From Collimonas fungivorans (GTDB taxonomy: Bacteria > Pseudomonadota > Gammaproteobacteria > Burkholderiales > Burkholderiaceae_D), in contig NZ_CP013232.1 of the NCBI RefSeq assembly GCF_001584145.1, positions 5,456,001 to 5,520,000 of the forward strand: DNA of 64,000 bases, read 5' to 3'. Position numbers and translations under genes: made by a program. A model generated the notes under the pieces. The model saw only the letters and a list, made by a program, of their open reading frames with translations, was not told the DNA's origin and ran no database searches. Below are positions 34,735-43,875 of the stretch, in pieces (position 1 is the stretch's first letter; every line of letters starts with the position of its first letter).

Positions 34735-34932
34735 ATGAAAACAATCGGTGCATTGGTAATTCTTTTTAGCGTATTCGCCTGTTCAAAAGAAGAAACGCCA
34801 AAACCTGTTGTCGTTGCGCCCGATGCTGGAGCTTCAGCATCTGCAACTACGATTGAAAGCAAGGATATTCAAGCGGCGAGAAAAGAAGCCTTAGAGGCAC
34901 TCGGCGCTGCCGGCAAGGCCAGTAAGCCGTAA
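34735..34932 (+). CDS. small lipoprotein, 65 aa
   Basis: ATG at 34735 with AGGAGA upstream. Lipoprotein signal MKTIGALVILFSVFAC (lipidated Cys at residue 16), then an acidic/Pro and Ala/Ser-rich segment. Mature part about 50 residues with a C-terminal helix (AARKEALEALGAAGKASK). Function unknown; it is followed by a convergent repair gene. Confidence 0.75.
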   Translation: MKTIGALVILFSVFACSKEETPKPVVVAPDAGASASATTIESKDIQAARKEALEALGAAGKASKP

Positions 34933-34982
34933 AGGCGGATACCTCACGAACTTGAATGGCAACGCATCAAGCGGACGCAAAC

Positions 34983-36452
34983 TCAGACAAGCGACGACCA
35001 AAGATGCTGTGCCGCATAAGCGCGCCATGGCCGCCAGGCTTCCGCCCGGAGCGTCAGTTCCTTTGCGTTCGGCCTGACGCCTTCATGAACCGCAATCGCA
35101 TGCATCAGGGCCACATCGGCCGCCGGAAACGCATCGGGCTCGCGTAAATGGCGAAGCGCCATGTACTGCGCGGTCCAGTCGCCGATGCCCGGCAATGCGA
35201 GCAATTTCAATACCGCTTGTTCCAGGCTGGCGCAGGTATCCAGCAATTGCGGGTCGGCCACCAGCGCCGCCGCTATCGCCGACAAGGTGGCGGCGCGTGC
35301 TCTCGGCATGCCCAGCGGCGCCAGGTCAGCAGCTGCCACGACGGCGGCTTGCGGGAAGACATGGGTCAGCCCCGGCCGGTCTGCGCAAGGATCGCTGAGC
35401 GCTTCGCCATGCTGCGCCACCAGCTTGCCGGCCAGCCTGATGGCGCCGACCACGGTGATCTGCTGGCCCAGCACCGCGCGCATCGCCTGTTCGAAACCGT
35501 CCCAGCAGCCCGGTATCCGCAGACCGGGCCGGGCAGCAGTGAGCCTGGCCATCAAGGGGTCAGCCGACAACTGGCGGCTGATGATTTCAGGATCGGCTGC
35601 CAGGTCGAACATCCGGCGCAGACGGGCGATGATGGCTGACAACGACGACAGCCGCGGGAAGCGGATGGTGGCTTGCAGGGCATGGCCCTCGCCCTGCTGT
35701 ACGACAATGGTTCCATGCGTGCCGTCGAGGCAGATGCTCCGGTAATAACAGCCGTCGGCCACCCGTTCCACGCCGGCAATCGCGCGCGGGCTCAGGAACG
35801 CCAGCATGGCCGGCCAGTCGTAGGGCGGGCGGTAACGCAGCAACAGCGTTACCCCCGCTTGCGCCGATTGTTCCGGCTGGCTGCCATGGCGTAATGCGCT
35901 GGGCGGGCGCTGGAACAGGTTTTGGAACACTTCGTTGAAACGGCGGATGCTGCCAAACCCGGCGGCGAAAGCGATTTCGGTAATCGGCATGCGGGTTTCA
36001 TGGATCAGTTGCTGGGCCAGCAGCACCCGGCGCGTCTGCGCCACGGCAACCGGCGACGCTCCCAGATGCTGAGCGAACAGGCGGCGCAATTGCCGTTCGC
36101 CCACGCCCAGCCGCACGACCAGAGCGTCCATGCCATTGTCGTCCAGCGCTCCCATTTCTATCAGCGCCAGTGCGCGCGTCACGGTATTGGATATGCCGGT
36201 GTTGGCAACTCCGCGCCAGGCGCTGGAATCGGGCGCAGCTTCCGGGCGGCAGCGCAGGCATGGACGAAAACCCGCTTCCTGTGCAGCGGCGGCGGTGGGA
36301 AAAAACAAGACGTTTTCGGATTTGGCGGTACGCGCGGGGCAAATCGGACGGCAATAGATGCCGGTGGTTTTGACGCCGATGAAAAAACGCCCGTCAAAGC
36401 GTACGTCGCGGCTGGCCAGCGCCCGGTAGCAGGTGTCGTGATCGAGTTCCAT
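34983..36452 (-). CDS. alkA: Ada-AlkA fusion: methyl-phosphotriester sensor and 3-methyladenine DNA glycosylase
   Basis: 489 residues. N-terminal Ada zinc domain (GIYCRPICPARTAKSENV and FRPCLRCRPE: four Cys), AraC-type helix-turn-helix (ERQLRRLFAQHLGASPVAVA; ITEIAFAAGFGSIRRFNEVF), and a C-terminal AlkA glycosylase with helix-hairpin-helix (LLALPGIGDWTAQYMALRHL) and catalytic Asp (FPAADVAL). Repairs alkylated DNA and probably regulates itself. This fusion is widespread in proteobacteria. Confidence 0.93.
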   Translation of the reverse strand: MELDHDTCYRALASRDVRFDGRFFIGVKTTGIYCRPICPARTAKSENVLFFPTAAAAQEAGFRPCLRCRPEAAPDSSAWRGVANTGISNTVTRALALIEMGALDDNGMDALVVRLGVGERQLRRLFAQHLGASPVAVAQTRRVLLAQQLIHETRMPITEIAFAAGFGSIRRFNEVFQNLFQRPPSALRHGSQPEQSAQAGVTLLLRYRPPYDWPAMLAFLSPRAIAGVERVADGCYYRSICLDGTHGTIVVQQGEGHALQATIRFPRLSSLSAIIARLRRMFDLAADPEIISRQLSADPLMARLTAARPGLRIPGCWDGFEQAMRAVLGQQITVVGAIRLAGKLVAQHGEALSDPCADRPGLTHVFPQAAVVAAADLAPLGMPRARAATLSAIAAALVADPQLLDTCASLEQAVLKLLALPGIGDWTAQYMALRHLREPDAFPAADVALMHAIAVHEGVRPNAKELTLRAEAWRPWRAYAAQHLWSSLV

Positions 36453-36582
36453 TGAACCATGATCGCGCCGATATTTACCAATGTCTAGCGGTTTTCGGAC
36501 ATCAACATGATAGCGATCAAAACCGGAATGAATGAGGCCTGGGCGCCGTTTCCCGCGCCCCGAGGCCTGGCAGGATGGGAAC

Positions 36583-36942
36583 CTACTTGCCGTTCAGCGC
36601 GGACCACGAGCGCGGACCGCCGTCGCCGTAGCGTTCGTCAAAGCGTTGCAATACGGCTTCGCGCACCGGCTCCGACAAGCTTGGATATTTGTCGCCCTGC
36701 TCGATCGCGGCGTATTCTTCACCGGCCTTCGCAGGATCTGCGGGAATATGGAATTTAACGATGAAATCCTGCTGCCACTGCTCGGTAACCTTGAGGACGA
36801 GTGCTGCGCGCGCAGCAGGATTCAGGACACCGAACTCGCCGACGCCGGCCGTGATGTGCTGCACGGTCTCGGTCAGCCCCTCTTCGGTCGGCGGCGCCTT
36901 GGTGAACTCTTTAACGGCATGTGAACTACTCGTCTTACTCAT
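36583..36942 (-). CDS. hypothetical protein, 119 aa
   Basis: Soluble protein without signal peptide. Helical N-terminal half (GLTETVQHITAGVGEFGVLN; ALVLKVTEQWQQDFIVKFHI) and C-terminal YPSLSEPVREAVLQRFDERY. GAGGAGAG ribosome site. Unknown family. Confidence 0.7.
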   Translation of the reverse strand: MSKTSSSHAVKEFTKAPPTEEGLTETVQHITAGVGEFGVLNPAARAALVLKVTEQWQQDFIVKFHIPADPAKAGEEYAAIEQGDKYPSLSEPVREAVLQRFDERYGDGGPRSWSALNGK

Positions 36943-37026
36943 GTCACTCTCCTCGGGTTAAGTGGTGCGATGGTGGACGGCCCGCTTGCGGCAGGCGGAT
37001 GCTGCAAAATGATTGGGATGAATCTC

Positions 37027-37896
37027 CTAGGCTGCGGTAAAAAAACGTTCTTGCATTTCTTCCAGCCCCAGGGTGTGCAGGACTTCTTGCAGGCGTTCGG
37101 TCGGCCGCTTGCGCGGCAGGTCTTTGTAGCTGGCGATGATCAGTTCATTCTTCATCGAGTGCTCCCAGCCCACCAGTTCGGTGACGCTGACCTGGTAGCC
37201 ATGCGCTTCCAGCTGCAGGCAGCGCAGCACGTTGGTGACCTGGCTGCCGAATTCGCGCGTGTGCAGCGGGTGGCGCCAGATTTCGGTCAGCGCCTCTTTC
37301 GCCAGCGATTTACCCTTGTTCTTTTTCAGCACGGAGGCCACTTCCGCCTGGCAGCAAGGCACAAGCACCATGAAACGCGCTTGTTTCTTCAAGCCGAATT
37401 CAATTGCATCGTCAGTCGCGGTATTACACGCATGCAAGGCTGTAACGACATCGATACGGCCTGGCAGCAAAGCCGATCCTATCGATTCCGCCACCGACAA
37501 ATTGAGGAAGGACATGCCTGAAAACTCCAGGCGCTGCGCCAGTTCCTGCGATTTCCTGACCAGCTCTTCGCGGGTTTCAATGCCGAAGATATGCGAGTCG
37601 TCGGTCAATCCCTTGAAAAACAGGTCGTACAGGATGAATCCAAGATAGGATTTGCCGGCGCCATGGTCGACCAGCTGCACCCCACCCTGTTCCTGCTGGA
37701 TTTCCTGCAGCAGCGGCTCGATGAATTGATATAAATGATATACCTGCTTGAGCTTGCGGCGGCTGTCCTGGTTCAATTTCCCGTCGCGCGTCAGGATATG
37801 TAACTCTTTGAGCAACTCTATCGACTGGCCGGGGCGGATTTCGTGCTTGGACGCTTGCGGGTTGGAGGAATTGGATTCTTGCTTGATACCGTTCAT
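37027..37896 (-). CDS. class I SAM-dependent methyltransferase
   Basis: 289 residues from the ATG at 37896; the frame extends to 37998 without support. SAM-binding region VDHGAGKSYLGFILYDLFF, acidic loop FGIETREELV and a VTALHACNTATDDAIEFGLK motif, followed by MVLVPCCQAEV, seen in GSTCD-like/RNA-type methyltransferases. Substrate unknown. 85 bases before the next gene. Confidence 0.8.
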   Translation of the reverse strand: MNGIKQESNSSNPQASKHEIRPGQSIELLKELHILTRDGKLNQDSRRKLKQVYHLYQFIEPLLQEIQQEQGGVQLVDHGAGKSYLGFILYDLFFKGLTDDSHIFGIETREELVRKSQELAQRLEFSGMSFLNLSVAESIGSALLPGRIDVVTALHACNTATDDAIEFGLKKQARFMVLVPCCQAEVASVLKKNKGKSLAKEALTEIWRHPLHTREFGSQVTNVLRCLQLEAHGYQVSVTELVGWEHSMKNELIIASYKDLPRKRPTERLQEVLHTLGLEEMQERFFTAA

Positions 37897-38008
37897 GGAA
37901 CTTGCTTTCTGTCGGCCAGACTTACCGGCTATGCCATCAAGTATAACGGCTTCGGCAGCATGGGGGTTTCCAATGCGCTCCAATGCGCCCCGATCCACCC
38001 AAAAAAAG

Positions 38009-38638
38009 TCAGAACGGCTGGCCGATACGGCCCATCGTGCAGGAATACCTGCCCAGCTCGATGTCGTTGCGCAATCCCATTTTTCTCATCGCCGAGGCTT
38101 TTTGCAAACCCACGGTCTTGACGCTCTTGTTGAGCCGGTCGGCAATTTCCCGCAGGCTGTTGCCGACCACGTACATCTTCAGCACTTCCGCTTCGCGCCT
38201 GGTCGGCAGCCTGCCGCTCGGACCTTTTTTCAGCAATCGCGACGCCGCCTTGCCAATATACGGCGCCGCATGCGTGCCCTCCAGCATGGCGCGGCCGAGC
38301 TCGCTTATCTCGTCGCTCTTGTGCACCAGCCCTTTCACGCCGCAATTGGTGATCTGGTACAGCACAGCGGGGATATCGATCATGGTCAGCACGATCAGTC
38401 CCAGCGACGGGTAATTGCTCTTCAGCTGCCGGAACAAGGCGCAGCCGCGGCCGATGCGATTGATCGGCAGGGAAAACTCCGTGATCAGCAGGTCGCATGG
38501 CATATCCAGCAAGCGCTCCGACAGTTCCGCTGTCGAAGACGCCGTCGCCACCACGGCAAAACCCGGCATCTGCTCGATGTACTGGCGCGTTCCTGAAATG
38601 ATGGCTGGCTGGTCGTCAGCCAGAATAATCTTGGTCAT
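38009..38638 (-). CDS. NarL/RcsB-type response regulator with Glu at the phosphoacceptor site
   Basis: 209 residues from the ATG at 38638 (GGGGAGG upstream). Receiver domain with acidic pair (ILADDQP), conserved Thr (LIVLTM) and Lys (LVHKSDE), but the phosphoacceptor position reads DLLITEFSLP, Glu instead of Asp. C-terminal LuxR helix-turn-helix (TRREAEVLKMYVVGNSLREI; LNKSVKTVGLQKASAMRKM). Divergently paired with a paralogue at 38887. A Glu there often mimics phosphorylation, so it may be constitutively active or controlled otherwise. Confidence 0.88.
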   Translation of the reverse strand: MTKIILADDQPAIISGTRQYIEQMPGFAVVATASSTAELSERLLDMPCDLLITEFSLPINRIGRGCALFRQLKSNYPSLGLIVLTMIDIPAVLYQITNCGVKGLVHKSDEISELGRAMLEGTHAAPYIGKAASRLLKKGPSGRLPTRREAEVLKMYVVGNSLREIADRLNKSVKTVGLQKASAMRKMGLRNDIELGRYSCTMGRIGQPF

Positions 38639-38886
38639 GAAATTGCCTCCCCGCAATTGATGAATGAACGACGTCTCCCTAGGTTTCTACTTATCGTTAT
38701 TGAATAGGAAGTATCGGGTTTGCACATTATTAAATATATAAGTAAATCTCTTAATTTCATAGTCCAATGAACAACTTAACAATAAAATAACTAGAATCGA
38801 CCACGCTGCAATACGCTGCCGGAGAATTCCGAAATGTCCCGGGCCGGCTCCGATCCTGTCTGATATTTTTCGATGGAGTAATCAAT
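38639..38886. promoter_or_regulatory. AT-rich divergent promoter region of the two response regulators
   Basis: The 248 bases are far more AT-rich than surrounding DNA (for example the stretch around 38720-38790), with several TATAAT/TTAAAT-like hexamers. No inverted repeat stands out. Confidence 0.5.
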
Positions 38887-39585
38887 GTGAAGATTGTTCT
38901 GGCGGACGATCACCCCGTGTTTACCGCAGGGGTGTGCAACTACCTCAACCACGTGCCGGATTGCCGCGTCGTGGCCTGCGTCACCAGCTCGGATGCGCTG
39001 GTCAGGTGCCTGGAATCGACACCCTGCGACCTGGTCATCACCGAGTTCTCGATGCCGATGGTGCGCGTCAGCGACGGCTTGCACCTGCTGTCATACATCC
39101 GGCGCCATCATCCGCAAACCTGGCTAGTGGTGCTTACCATGAATGCGCTGCCGCTGGTGCTGTACCAGATCGTCAACAGCGGCGTGAACGGCTTGCTGCA
39201 CAAAAGCGATGAAATTCCCGAAATCGGCAAGACCATCCGCCACCTGGGCAACGATTCGCCGTACATGGGGCCGTCTTTCCAGGCCCTGCTGCAGAATGGC
39301 ATAAACGGCCAGGCTAAAAACCGCATTCCGAGCCCGCGCGAAACCGAGGTGTTGCGCTTGTATGCGGCGGGCAACAGCCTGCGCGATATTGCCCAGCGCC
39401 TGAGCAAGAGCGTGAAAACGGTGAGCTTGCAAAAAGCTTCCGCGATGAAGAAGCTGGGCCTGGGCAACGATATCGAACTGGGCCGCTACTGCGCTGCGGT
39501 GAGCGGCGACATTGTCCAGCCGCCGGGATGCGGCGACTGGTTCCTTTCAAATAACGATACCGGTGACGACAGCGAGGAAACCTGA
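38887..39585 (+). CDS. NarL/RcsB-type response regulator with Glu at the phosphoacceptor site (paralogue)
   Basis: 232 residues from a GTG start, GATGGAG upstream. Receiver with LADDHP, VLTM and LLHKSDE, and DLVITEFSMP in place of the usual D at the site of phosphorylation. LuxR domain with SPRETEVLRLYAAGNSLRDI and LSKSVKTVSLQKASAMKKLG, plus a 30-residue acidic tail absent from its neighbour. Strong similarity to the 38009 protein shows duplication. Confidence 0.88.
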   Translation: MKIVLADDHPVFTAGVCNYLNHVPDCRVVACVTSSDALVRCLESTPCDLVITEFSMPMVRVSDGLHLLSYIRRHHPQTWLVVLTMNALPLVLYQIVNSGVNGLLHKSDEIPEIGKTIRHLGNDSPYMGPSFQALLQNGINGQAKNRIPSPRETEVLRLYAAGNSLRDIAQRLSKSVKTVSLQKASAMKKLGLGNDIELGRYCAAVSGDIVQPPGCGDWFLSNNDTGDDSEET

Positions 39586-39591
39586 AGCGGT

Positions 39592-39933
39592 TCAGGGCTG
39601 CTGTTTCAGGTCAAAGATCTGCGCCATCGCCACCCATTTTTCTCCGGCCGGAGTCCATGGCGTAGCAGCCTGGAACTCCCACATCAGGGTTTCCCATTCC
39701 TGCACCTTGGGGTCGGTGCGCGCGGCGTTCGCCATGCGCTCCGGGCTGTAAACCGCATCGTCGGTTTCCATCAGCATCACCAGGCGCGTGCCGAGCCGAT
39801 AGATTTGCATGCCGAGCACGCCATGCCTGCGCAGGTGGTCGGCGATCTCGGGCCAGATGCGGCGGTGCAGGGTTTCATAACGGCCGATCAGGCCGGGATC
39901 GTCCTTCAGGTCTAGCGCCAGGCAGTAACGCAT
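39592..39933 (-). CDS. L-rhamnose/L-fucose mutarotase family protein
   Basis: 113 residues, RhaM/FucU-like dimeric alpha-beta barrel: LALDLKDDPGLIGRYETLHR, WPEIADHLRRHGVLGMQIYR and MWEFQAATPW. Interconverts anomers of L-rhamnose or L-fucose. Fifteen bases after the SDR gene on the same strand, so part of a deoxysugar degradation unit. Confidence 0.9.
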   Translation of the reverse strand: MRYCLALDLKDDPGLIGRYETLHRRIWPEIADHLRRHGVLGMQIYRLGTRLVMLMETDDAVYSPERMANAARTDPKVQEWETLMWEFQAATPWTPAGEKWVAMAQIFDLKQQP

Positions 39934-39947
39934 ATTGTCGAGACTCG

Positions 39948-40712
39948 CTAGTTAGACCAGCCGCCGTCGATCAAATGGATCGCGCCGGTGGTAAACGCCG
40001 ATTCGTCCGAAGCGAGGTACAGCGCCAGCGCCGCGATTTCCTCGGTCTTGCCGATCCGCCCCAGCGGCTGGCGGGCGACAAACGCCGCCTCGATCTGGGC
40101 GATATCCACGTCTTGCTGGCGCGCCTGTTCGGCAATCCGCTGCCGCAGCGACGGCGATTCGACCGTGCCGGGACAGATTGCATTGCAGCGTATGCCTTTG
40201 GCGACAAAGTCCGCCGCAACTGCCTTGGTCAGGCCGATCACGGCTGCCTTGGTAGTGCCGTAGACAAAACGGTTGGGCACGCCTTTGACGCTGGAAGCAG
40301 CCGACGCCATGTTGATGATGGAGCCGCCGCCCTTGGCCAGCATGCCCGGCAACAGCGCGCGGATCAGGCGATACATGGAAGAGACGTTGATATCCCATGA
40401 GAAATCCCAATCCTGTTCGCTGCAATCGAGGATACTGCCGTGATGGACAAAACCGGCGCAATTGAACAGCACGTCGAAACTCTGTTCCGCCTGCGCCAGC
40501 GCCGATACCGCGGCGGCGTCGGTGACATCGAGCTGCACGGTCCGGATCGGATGGCCGGCAGCGTTTGCCGCGGCTGCCGTTTCCGCCAACGAAGCGGGGT
40601 TGATGTCGGCCGCCAGCACCTGCGCTCCTTCGCGCGCAAACACCAGGGCGCTGGTACGGCCGATGCCCTGGCCCGCGGCAGTCACCAGAATGCGCTTTCC
40701 TTGTAATCTCAT
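39948..40712 (-). CDS. SDR dehydrogenase, 2-keto-3-deoxy-L-fuconate dehydrogenase-like
   Basis: 254 residues. Rossmann fold with TAAGQGIGRTSALVFAREGA, NCAGF, catalytic Ser/Tyr/Lys (INMASAASSVKGVPNRFVYG then TTKAAV) and C-terminal PLGRIGKTEEIAALALYLAS. Next to a RhaM/FucU-like mutarotase and behind a FadR-type regulator, which fits the non-phosphorylated L-fucose or L-rhamnose route. A related polyol dehydrogenase is an alternative. Confidence 0.85.
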   Translation of the reverse strand: MRLQGKRILVTAAGQGIGRTSALVFAREGAQVLAADINPASLAETAAAANAAGHPIRTVQLDVTDAAAVSALAQAEQSFDVLFNCAGFVHHGSILDCSEQDWDFSWDINVSSMYRLIRALLPGMLAKGGGSIINMASAASSVKGVPNRFVYGTTKAAVIGLTKAVAADFVAKGIRCNAICPGTVESPSLRQRIAEQARQQDVDIAQIEAAFVARQPLGRIGKTEEIAALALYLASDESAFTTGAIHLIDGGWSN

Positions 40713-40770
40713 GCGGCTGTCTCCGATTTTCTGGATTTACTTGGGTTAATATTTTATACTGAAAAGGTTT

Positions 40771-40785
40771 ATTGGCTGGACCAAT
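40771..40785. promoter_or_regulatory. operator candidate ATTGG-N5-CCAAT
   Basis: Perfect inverted repeat ATTGG / CCAAT separated by CTGGA in the intergenic region between the SDR gene and the divergent GntR regulator, 59 bases from the SDR start. FadR-type GntR proteins commonly bind such short palindromes. Candidate binding site for the adjacent regulator. Confidence 0.55.
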
Positions 40786-40939
40786 ACTAGCACAGTAGAA
40801 ATTCCGCGAACAATCGGCCCGGCGGCGCGGCAGCCCGTTCCCGTCATTTATTGACGGCTAGATAGGCGCCGGCGCCACCTGCTTTGGTTCGCAGCTAGCG
40901 CGCCGTGGCACAATATGAAAAATATCTTTCCTTACTGCC

Positions 40940-41734
40940 ATGCCCATACAAGTTATACATAATCGCCGCCTGTATCAACAAATCGCCGACCAGCTGCGCG
41001 ACATGATCGACCGCGGCGAATACGGACCCGGCGACAACCTGCCGCCCGAACGCGAACTGGCCAAACAATTCGGCGTCAGCCGCACGTCGGTGCGCGAGGC
41101 CCTGATCGCGTTGGAGGTGATCGGCGTCGTCAGCGTCCGCGTCGGCAACGGCGTGATGGTGTTGCCGCGTACCGAAGAGGAAACCGCACGCGACAACGGC
41201 AGCCAGGCACCGGCCTTGCAGCAGGCGGCGCATCGCAGCGGCTGGGAAATCGATCCGGAACTGGACCTGGAAATCAACCTTGGGCTGGATGACGAAATCC
41301 CGCCGTTCAAGCTGCTGCAGGCAAGACGCCTGGTGGAGCCGGAGACGGCGGCGCTGGCGGCGGTAAATGCCAGCGATGAGCAGTTGCGCAATATCGCCGA
41401 AGCGTATGCGCGCAATGTCGAAGATAACCGCAGCGGCTCGCACACCCATCCGGGCGACCGCCTGTTCCATATCCGCATCGCCGAGGCCAGCGGCAACCCG
41501 GCTTACCTGTTGCTGGTCAGCCACCTGCTGGGACGCAAGTACGGCATGATGTTCCAGCGCCTGCAGACGCTGTACAGCTCGAAAGACATGCCGAACCGTT
41601 CGGAGCATGAGCACCAGCTGATCATGGAAGCGCTGCAGGCGCGCGATGCGGTGGCGGCGCGGCGCGCGATGCGTGCGCACATGGATTCCGTGGTGCGGAT
41701 CTTTTCCCGTTCGGTGCCGGAATCCAGGCACTGA
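40940..41734 (+). CDS. FadR-subfamily GntR transcriptional regulator
   Basis: 264 residues. Winged helix with YQQIADQLRDMIDRGEYGPG, DNLPPERELAKQFGVSRTSV and REALIALEVIGVVSVRVGNG, then an FCD ligand domain with a metal-binding His pattern (GDRLFHIRIAEAS; EHEHQLIMEALQARDAVAA; MRAHMDSV). Probably represses the divergent sugar-acid genes. No clear ribosome site. Confidence 0.9.
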   Translation: MPIQVIHNRRLYQQIADQLRDMIDRGEYGPGDNLPPERELAKQFGVSRTSVREALIALEVIGVVSVRVGNGVMVLPRTEEETARDNGSQAPALQQAAHRSGWEIDPELDLEINLGLDDEIPPFKLLQARRLVEPETAALAAVNASDEQLRNIAEAYARNVEDNRSGSHTHPGDRLFHIRIAEASGNPAYLLLVSHLLGRKYGMMFQRLQTLYSSKDMPNRSEHEHQLIMEALQARDAVAARRAMRAHMDSVVRIFSRSVPESRH

Positions 41735-41737
41735 AAC

Positions 41738-43780
41738 TCAGATATCGACCGGATCCACTTCCAGCGACCATTTGGCGCGAGTCTTTATCTGCCGCAGCTG
41801 AGCCATCCAGTCAGTCAGGAAAGCCTGCAGCCCGGGGCGCGAGGGACATTCAATCAATAACTGCGCGCGGTCGACATTGGCGACCCGGGTCATGGTCATC
41901 GGGATCGGGTCGTGCATGGTGATGCCGTCGTGCTCGATACAGTTGGCGGCCTGCTGTAAAAATTCAATCGCGGTTTCCAGCTCCTTCGCCTCCGCCCTCA
42001 GCAAGGCCTGATAGATGTAGGGCGGCAGGCAGGCTTGCGCACGCTCCTCCAGCAGCGAAGTGGCAAAGCGGTCGTAGTCGTGGGCGATGACTGCCGCATA
42101 CAGGGGATGCTGCGGATAACGCGTCTGGATCAGCACTTCGCTGGCGCTGCCGCCCTCTTTCTGCGCCGCGCGGCCGGCGCGCCCCGCCACCTGCATCAGT
42201 TGCGCAAACAGCCGCTCGCTGGCGCGGTAGTCGTGGGAAAACAGCGCCGTATCGGGATTCAGGATGCCGACCAGGGTCAGGTTCTTGAAATCATGGCCCT
42301 TGGCGACCATCTGGGTGCCGATCAGAATATCCACTTCGCCCCGGTGCACGCTGTCGAAAGCCGCTTGCGCACTGCCCTTGCGGCGGGTCGAGTCGGCATC
42401 GATGCGCAGCACCCGCGCCTCCGGGAACATCGCTTGCAATCCCTCTTCCAGCCGCTGCGTGCCGCGCCCCAGCGGCTGCAGGTCGACGTTGCCGCAGGTC
42501 GGGCAGGATTTCGGGATCCTCAGCTCCAGGCTGCAGTGGTGGCAGCGCAGCCGATGTTCGGGTTTGTGCAACACCATGAAGGAAGTACAGCGGGTGCAGT
42601 TGCTGACCCAGCCGCAGGCGTCGCAGGCAATCACCGGTGCGTAACCGCGCCGGTTCAGGAACAGCAAAGACTGTTCGCCCCGCTCCAGTCTTTGCTTGAG
42701 CGCGCTGACCAGGGTCGAGGTAAGTCCCTCGCTGGGCTTGTCGCGCTCCATGTCGATCCGGCGCACCAGCGGCAACACGGCGTCCTTGACCGCGCGCTCG
42801 CGCAGTTCGAGTTTCCTGTAGCGGCCGGACTGGGTGTGATGCCAGGTTTCCAGCGACGGCGTGGCGGAGCCCAGCACGATTGGAATCCCCAGCTGGTGGG
42901 CGCGCCACACGGCCAGGTCACGCGCCGAGTAACGCAAGCCTTCCTGCTGCTTGTAGGATGGGTCGTGCTCTTCGTCGATGACAATCAGCTTCAGGTGCGG
43001 CAGCGAAGCCAGCACCGCCAGCCGGGTGCCGAGAATGATGCGCGCCTGCCCCAGGTGCGCCGCCAGCCAGTGGCGCATGCGCTCGCCTTCCGCCAGGCCG
43101 CTGTGCAAGGTCGCCACCATCACGCCGGGGAAGCGGGCGCGGATGTTTCCTTCCAGCTGCGGCGTCAGGTTGATTTCCGGCACCAGGATCAGGATCTGCG
43201 ACGGGTTTTCATCGCCGTTTTCGCTATGCGCCAGTATCTGCGCCGCGGCTTGCAGATAAACCTCGGTCTTGCCGCTGCCGGTGACGCCGTACAACAGCGT
43301 CGGCGCAAACCCCGTGGCGCCGGCAATGGCGTCGGCCGCCTGCTGCTGCGCCGGGTTCAGCTGCGCGACGTCGATCGGGGTCGCATCGTGTGCGGCGCCG
43401 TCTTGCCGCAATTTCTTCAAACCGCGGTCCAGCGCCACGGTGGTCAGCGCGCGCAGGTTTTTCGGCAGGCCGGGCAACGCCACTTCGCCCAGCGGCCGCT
43501 GGTAATAATCGGCGGCAAAACGACACAAGGCCAGCCATTGCGCCGATAGCGGCGGCAACTGGTGGCGCACCGCTTGCACATTTTTCAATTTTTCGGCGGG
43601 AACGTCGCTCTCGGTGCTGGTGCCGACAATCATGCCGACCACTTCGCGGCGGCCGAAAGAAAGCTGGACCAGCTGGCCGATTTGCGGCACGGCCTCGCTT
43701 TCGTCGCTGGCCTGCCAGCGATAATCGAAGCTGCTATCCAGGGGAGTATCGAGGACGATTTGGAGAATGCTTTGTTTCAC
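41738..43780 (-). CDS. priA: primosomal replication restart helicase PriA
   Basis: 680 residues. N-terminal DNA-binding domains, Walker A (LLYGVTGSGKTEVYL), DEEH box (VIDEEHDPSYKQQEG), paired zinc sites (CDACGWVSNCTRCTSFM; CHHCSLELRIPKSCPTCG) and helicase motif VAGRAGRAA. Reloads the replisome at stalled forks. Its promoter region carries DnaA boxes. Ends four bases from the GntR gene, convergent. Confidence 0.97.
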   Translation of the reverse strand: MKQSILQIVLDTPLDSSFDYRWQASDESEAVPQIGQLVQLSFGRREVVGMIVGTSTESDVPAEKLKNVQAVRHQLPPLSAQWLALCRFAADYYQRPLGEVALPGLPKNLRALTTVALDRGLKKLRQDGAAHDATPIDVAQLNPAQQQAADAIAGATGFAPTLLYGVTGSGKTEVYLQAAAQILAHSENGDENPSQILILVPEINLTPQLEGNIRARFPGVMVATLHSGLAEGERMRHWLAAHLGQARIILGTRLAVLASLPHLKLIVIDEEHDPSYKQQEGLRYSARDLAVWRAHQLGIPIVLGSATPSLETWHHTQSGRYRKLELRERAVKDAVLPLVRRIDMERDKPSEGLTSTLVSALKQRLERGEQSLLFLNRRGYAPVIACDACGWVSNCTRCTSFMVLHKPEHRLRCHHCSLELRIPKSCPTCGNVDLQPLGRGTQRLEEGLQAMFPEARVLRIDADSTRRKGSAQAAFDSVHRGEVDILIGTQMVAKGHDFKNLTLVGILNPDTALFSHDYRASERLFAQLMQVAGRAGRAAQKEGGSASEVLIQTRYPQHPLYAAVIAHDYDRFATSLLEERAQACLPPYIYQALLRAEAKELETAIEFLQQAANCIEHDGITMHDPIPMTMTRVANVDRAQLLIECPSRPGLQAFLTDWMAQLRQIKTRAKWSLEVDPVDI

Positions 43781-43782
43781 GA

Positions 43783-43875
43783 ACTTAATGTAATTCCCGA
43801 GGAAATAAGCTAACTATCGGTTTCATAAGTGCTTTTGAAAATATCCACAAGATCTGTGGATAACTTTGTGGACAA
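43783..43875. repeat. 93-bp direct repeat, copy A, with DnaA boxes
   Basis: Begins at the priA start. Copy B lies exactly 465 bases further with no indels over 93 bases and strong identity over the last 60 (from ATCGGTTTCATAAG on). Boxes: TATCCACAA (43842-43850), TGTGGATAA (43855-43863, perfect R-box reverse), TGTGGACAA (43867-43875). Confidence 0.75.

Noticed and set aside
42035..43549. 504-codon open frame antisense to priA
   Set aside because: It mirrors priA on the other strand; its Arg/Gln/His-rich product is typical of antisense frames in GC-rich genes. The same applies to long antisense frames over hemE (44647-45696), the M20 gene (47788-49476), potD (61381-62490) and potA (62624-63793).
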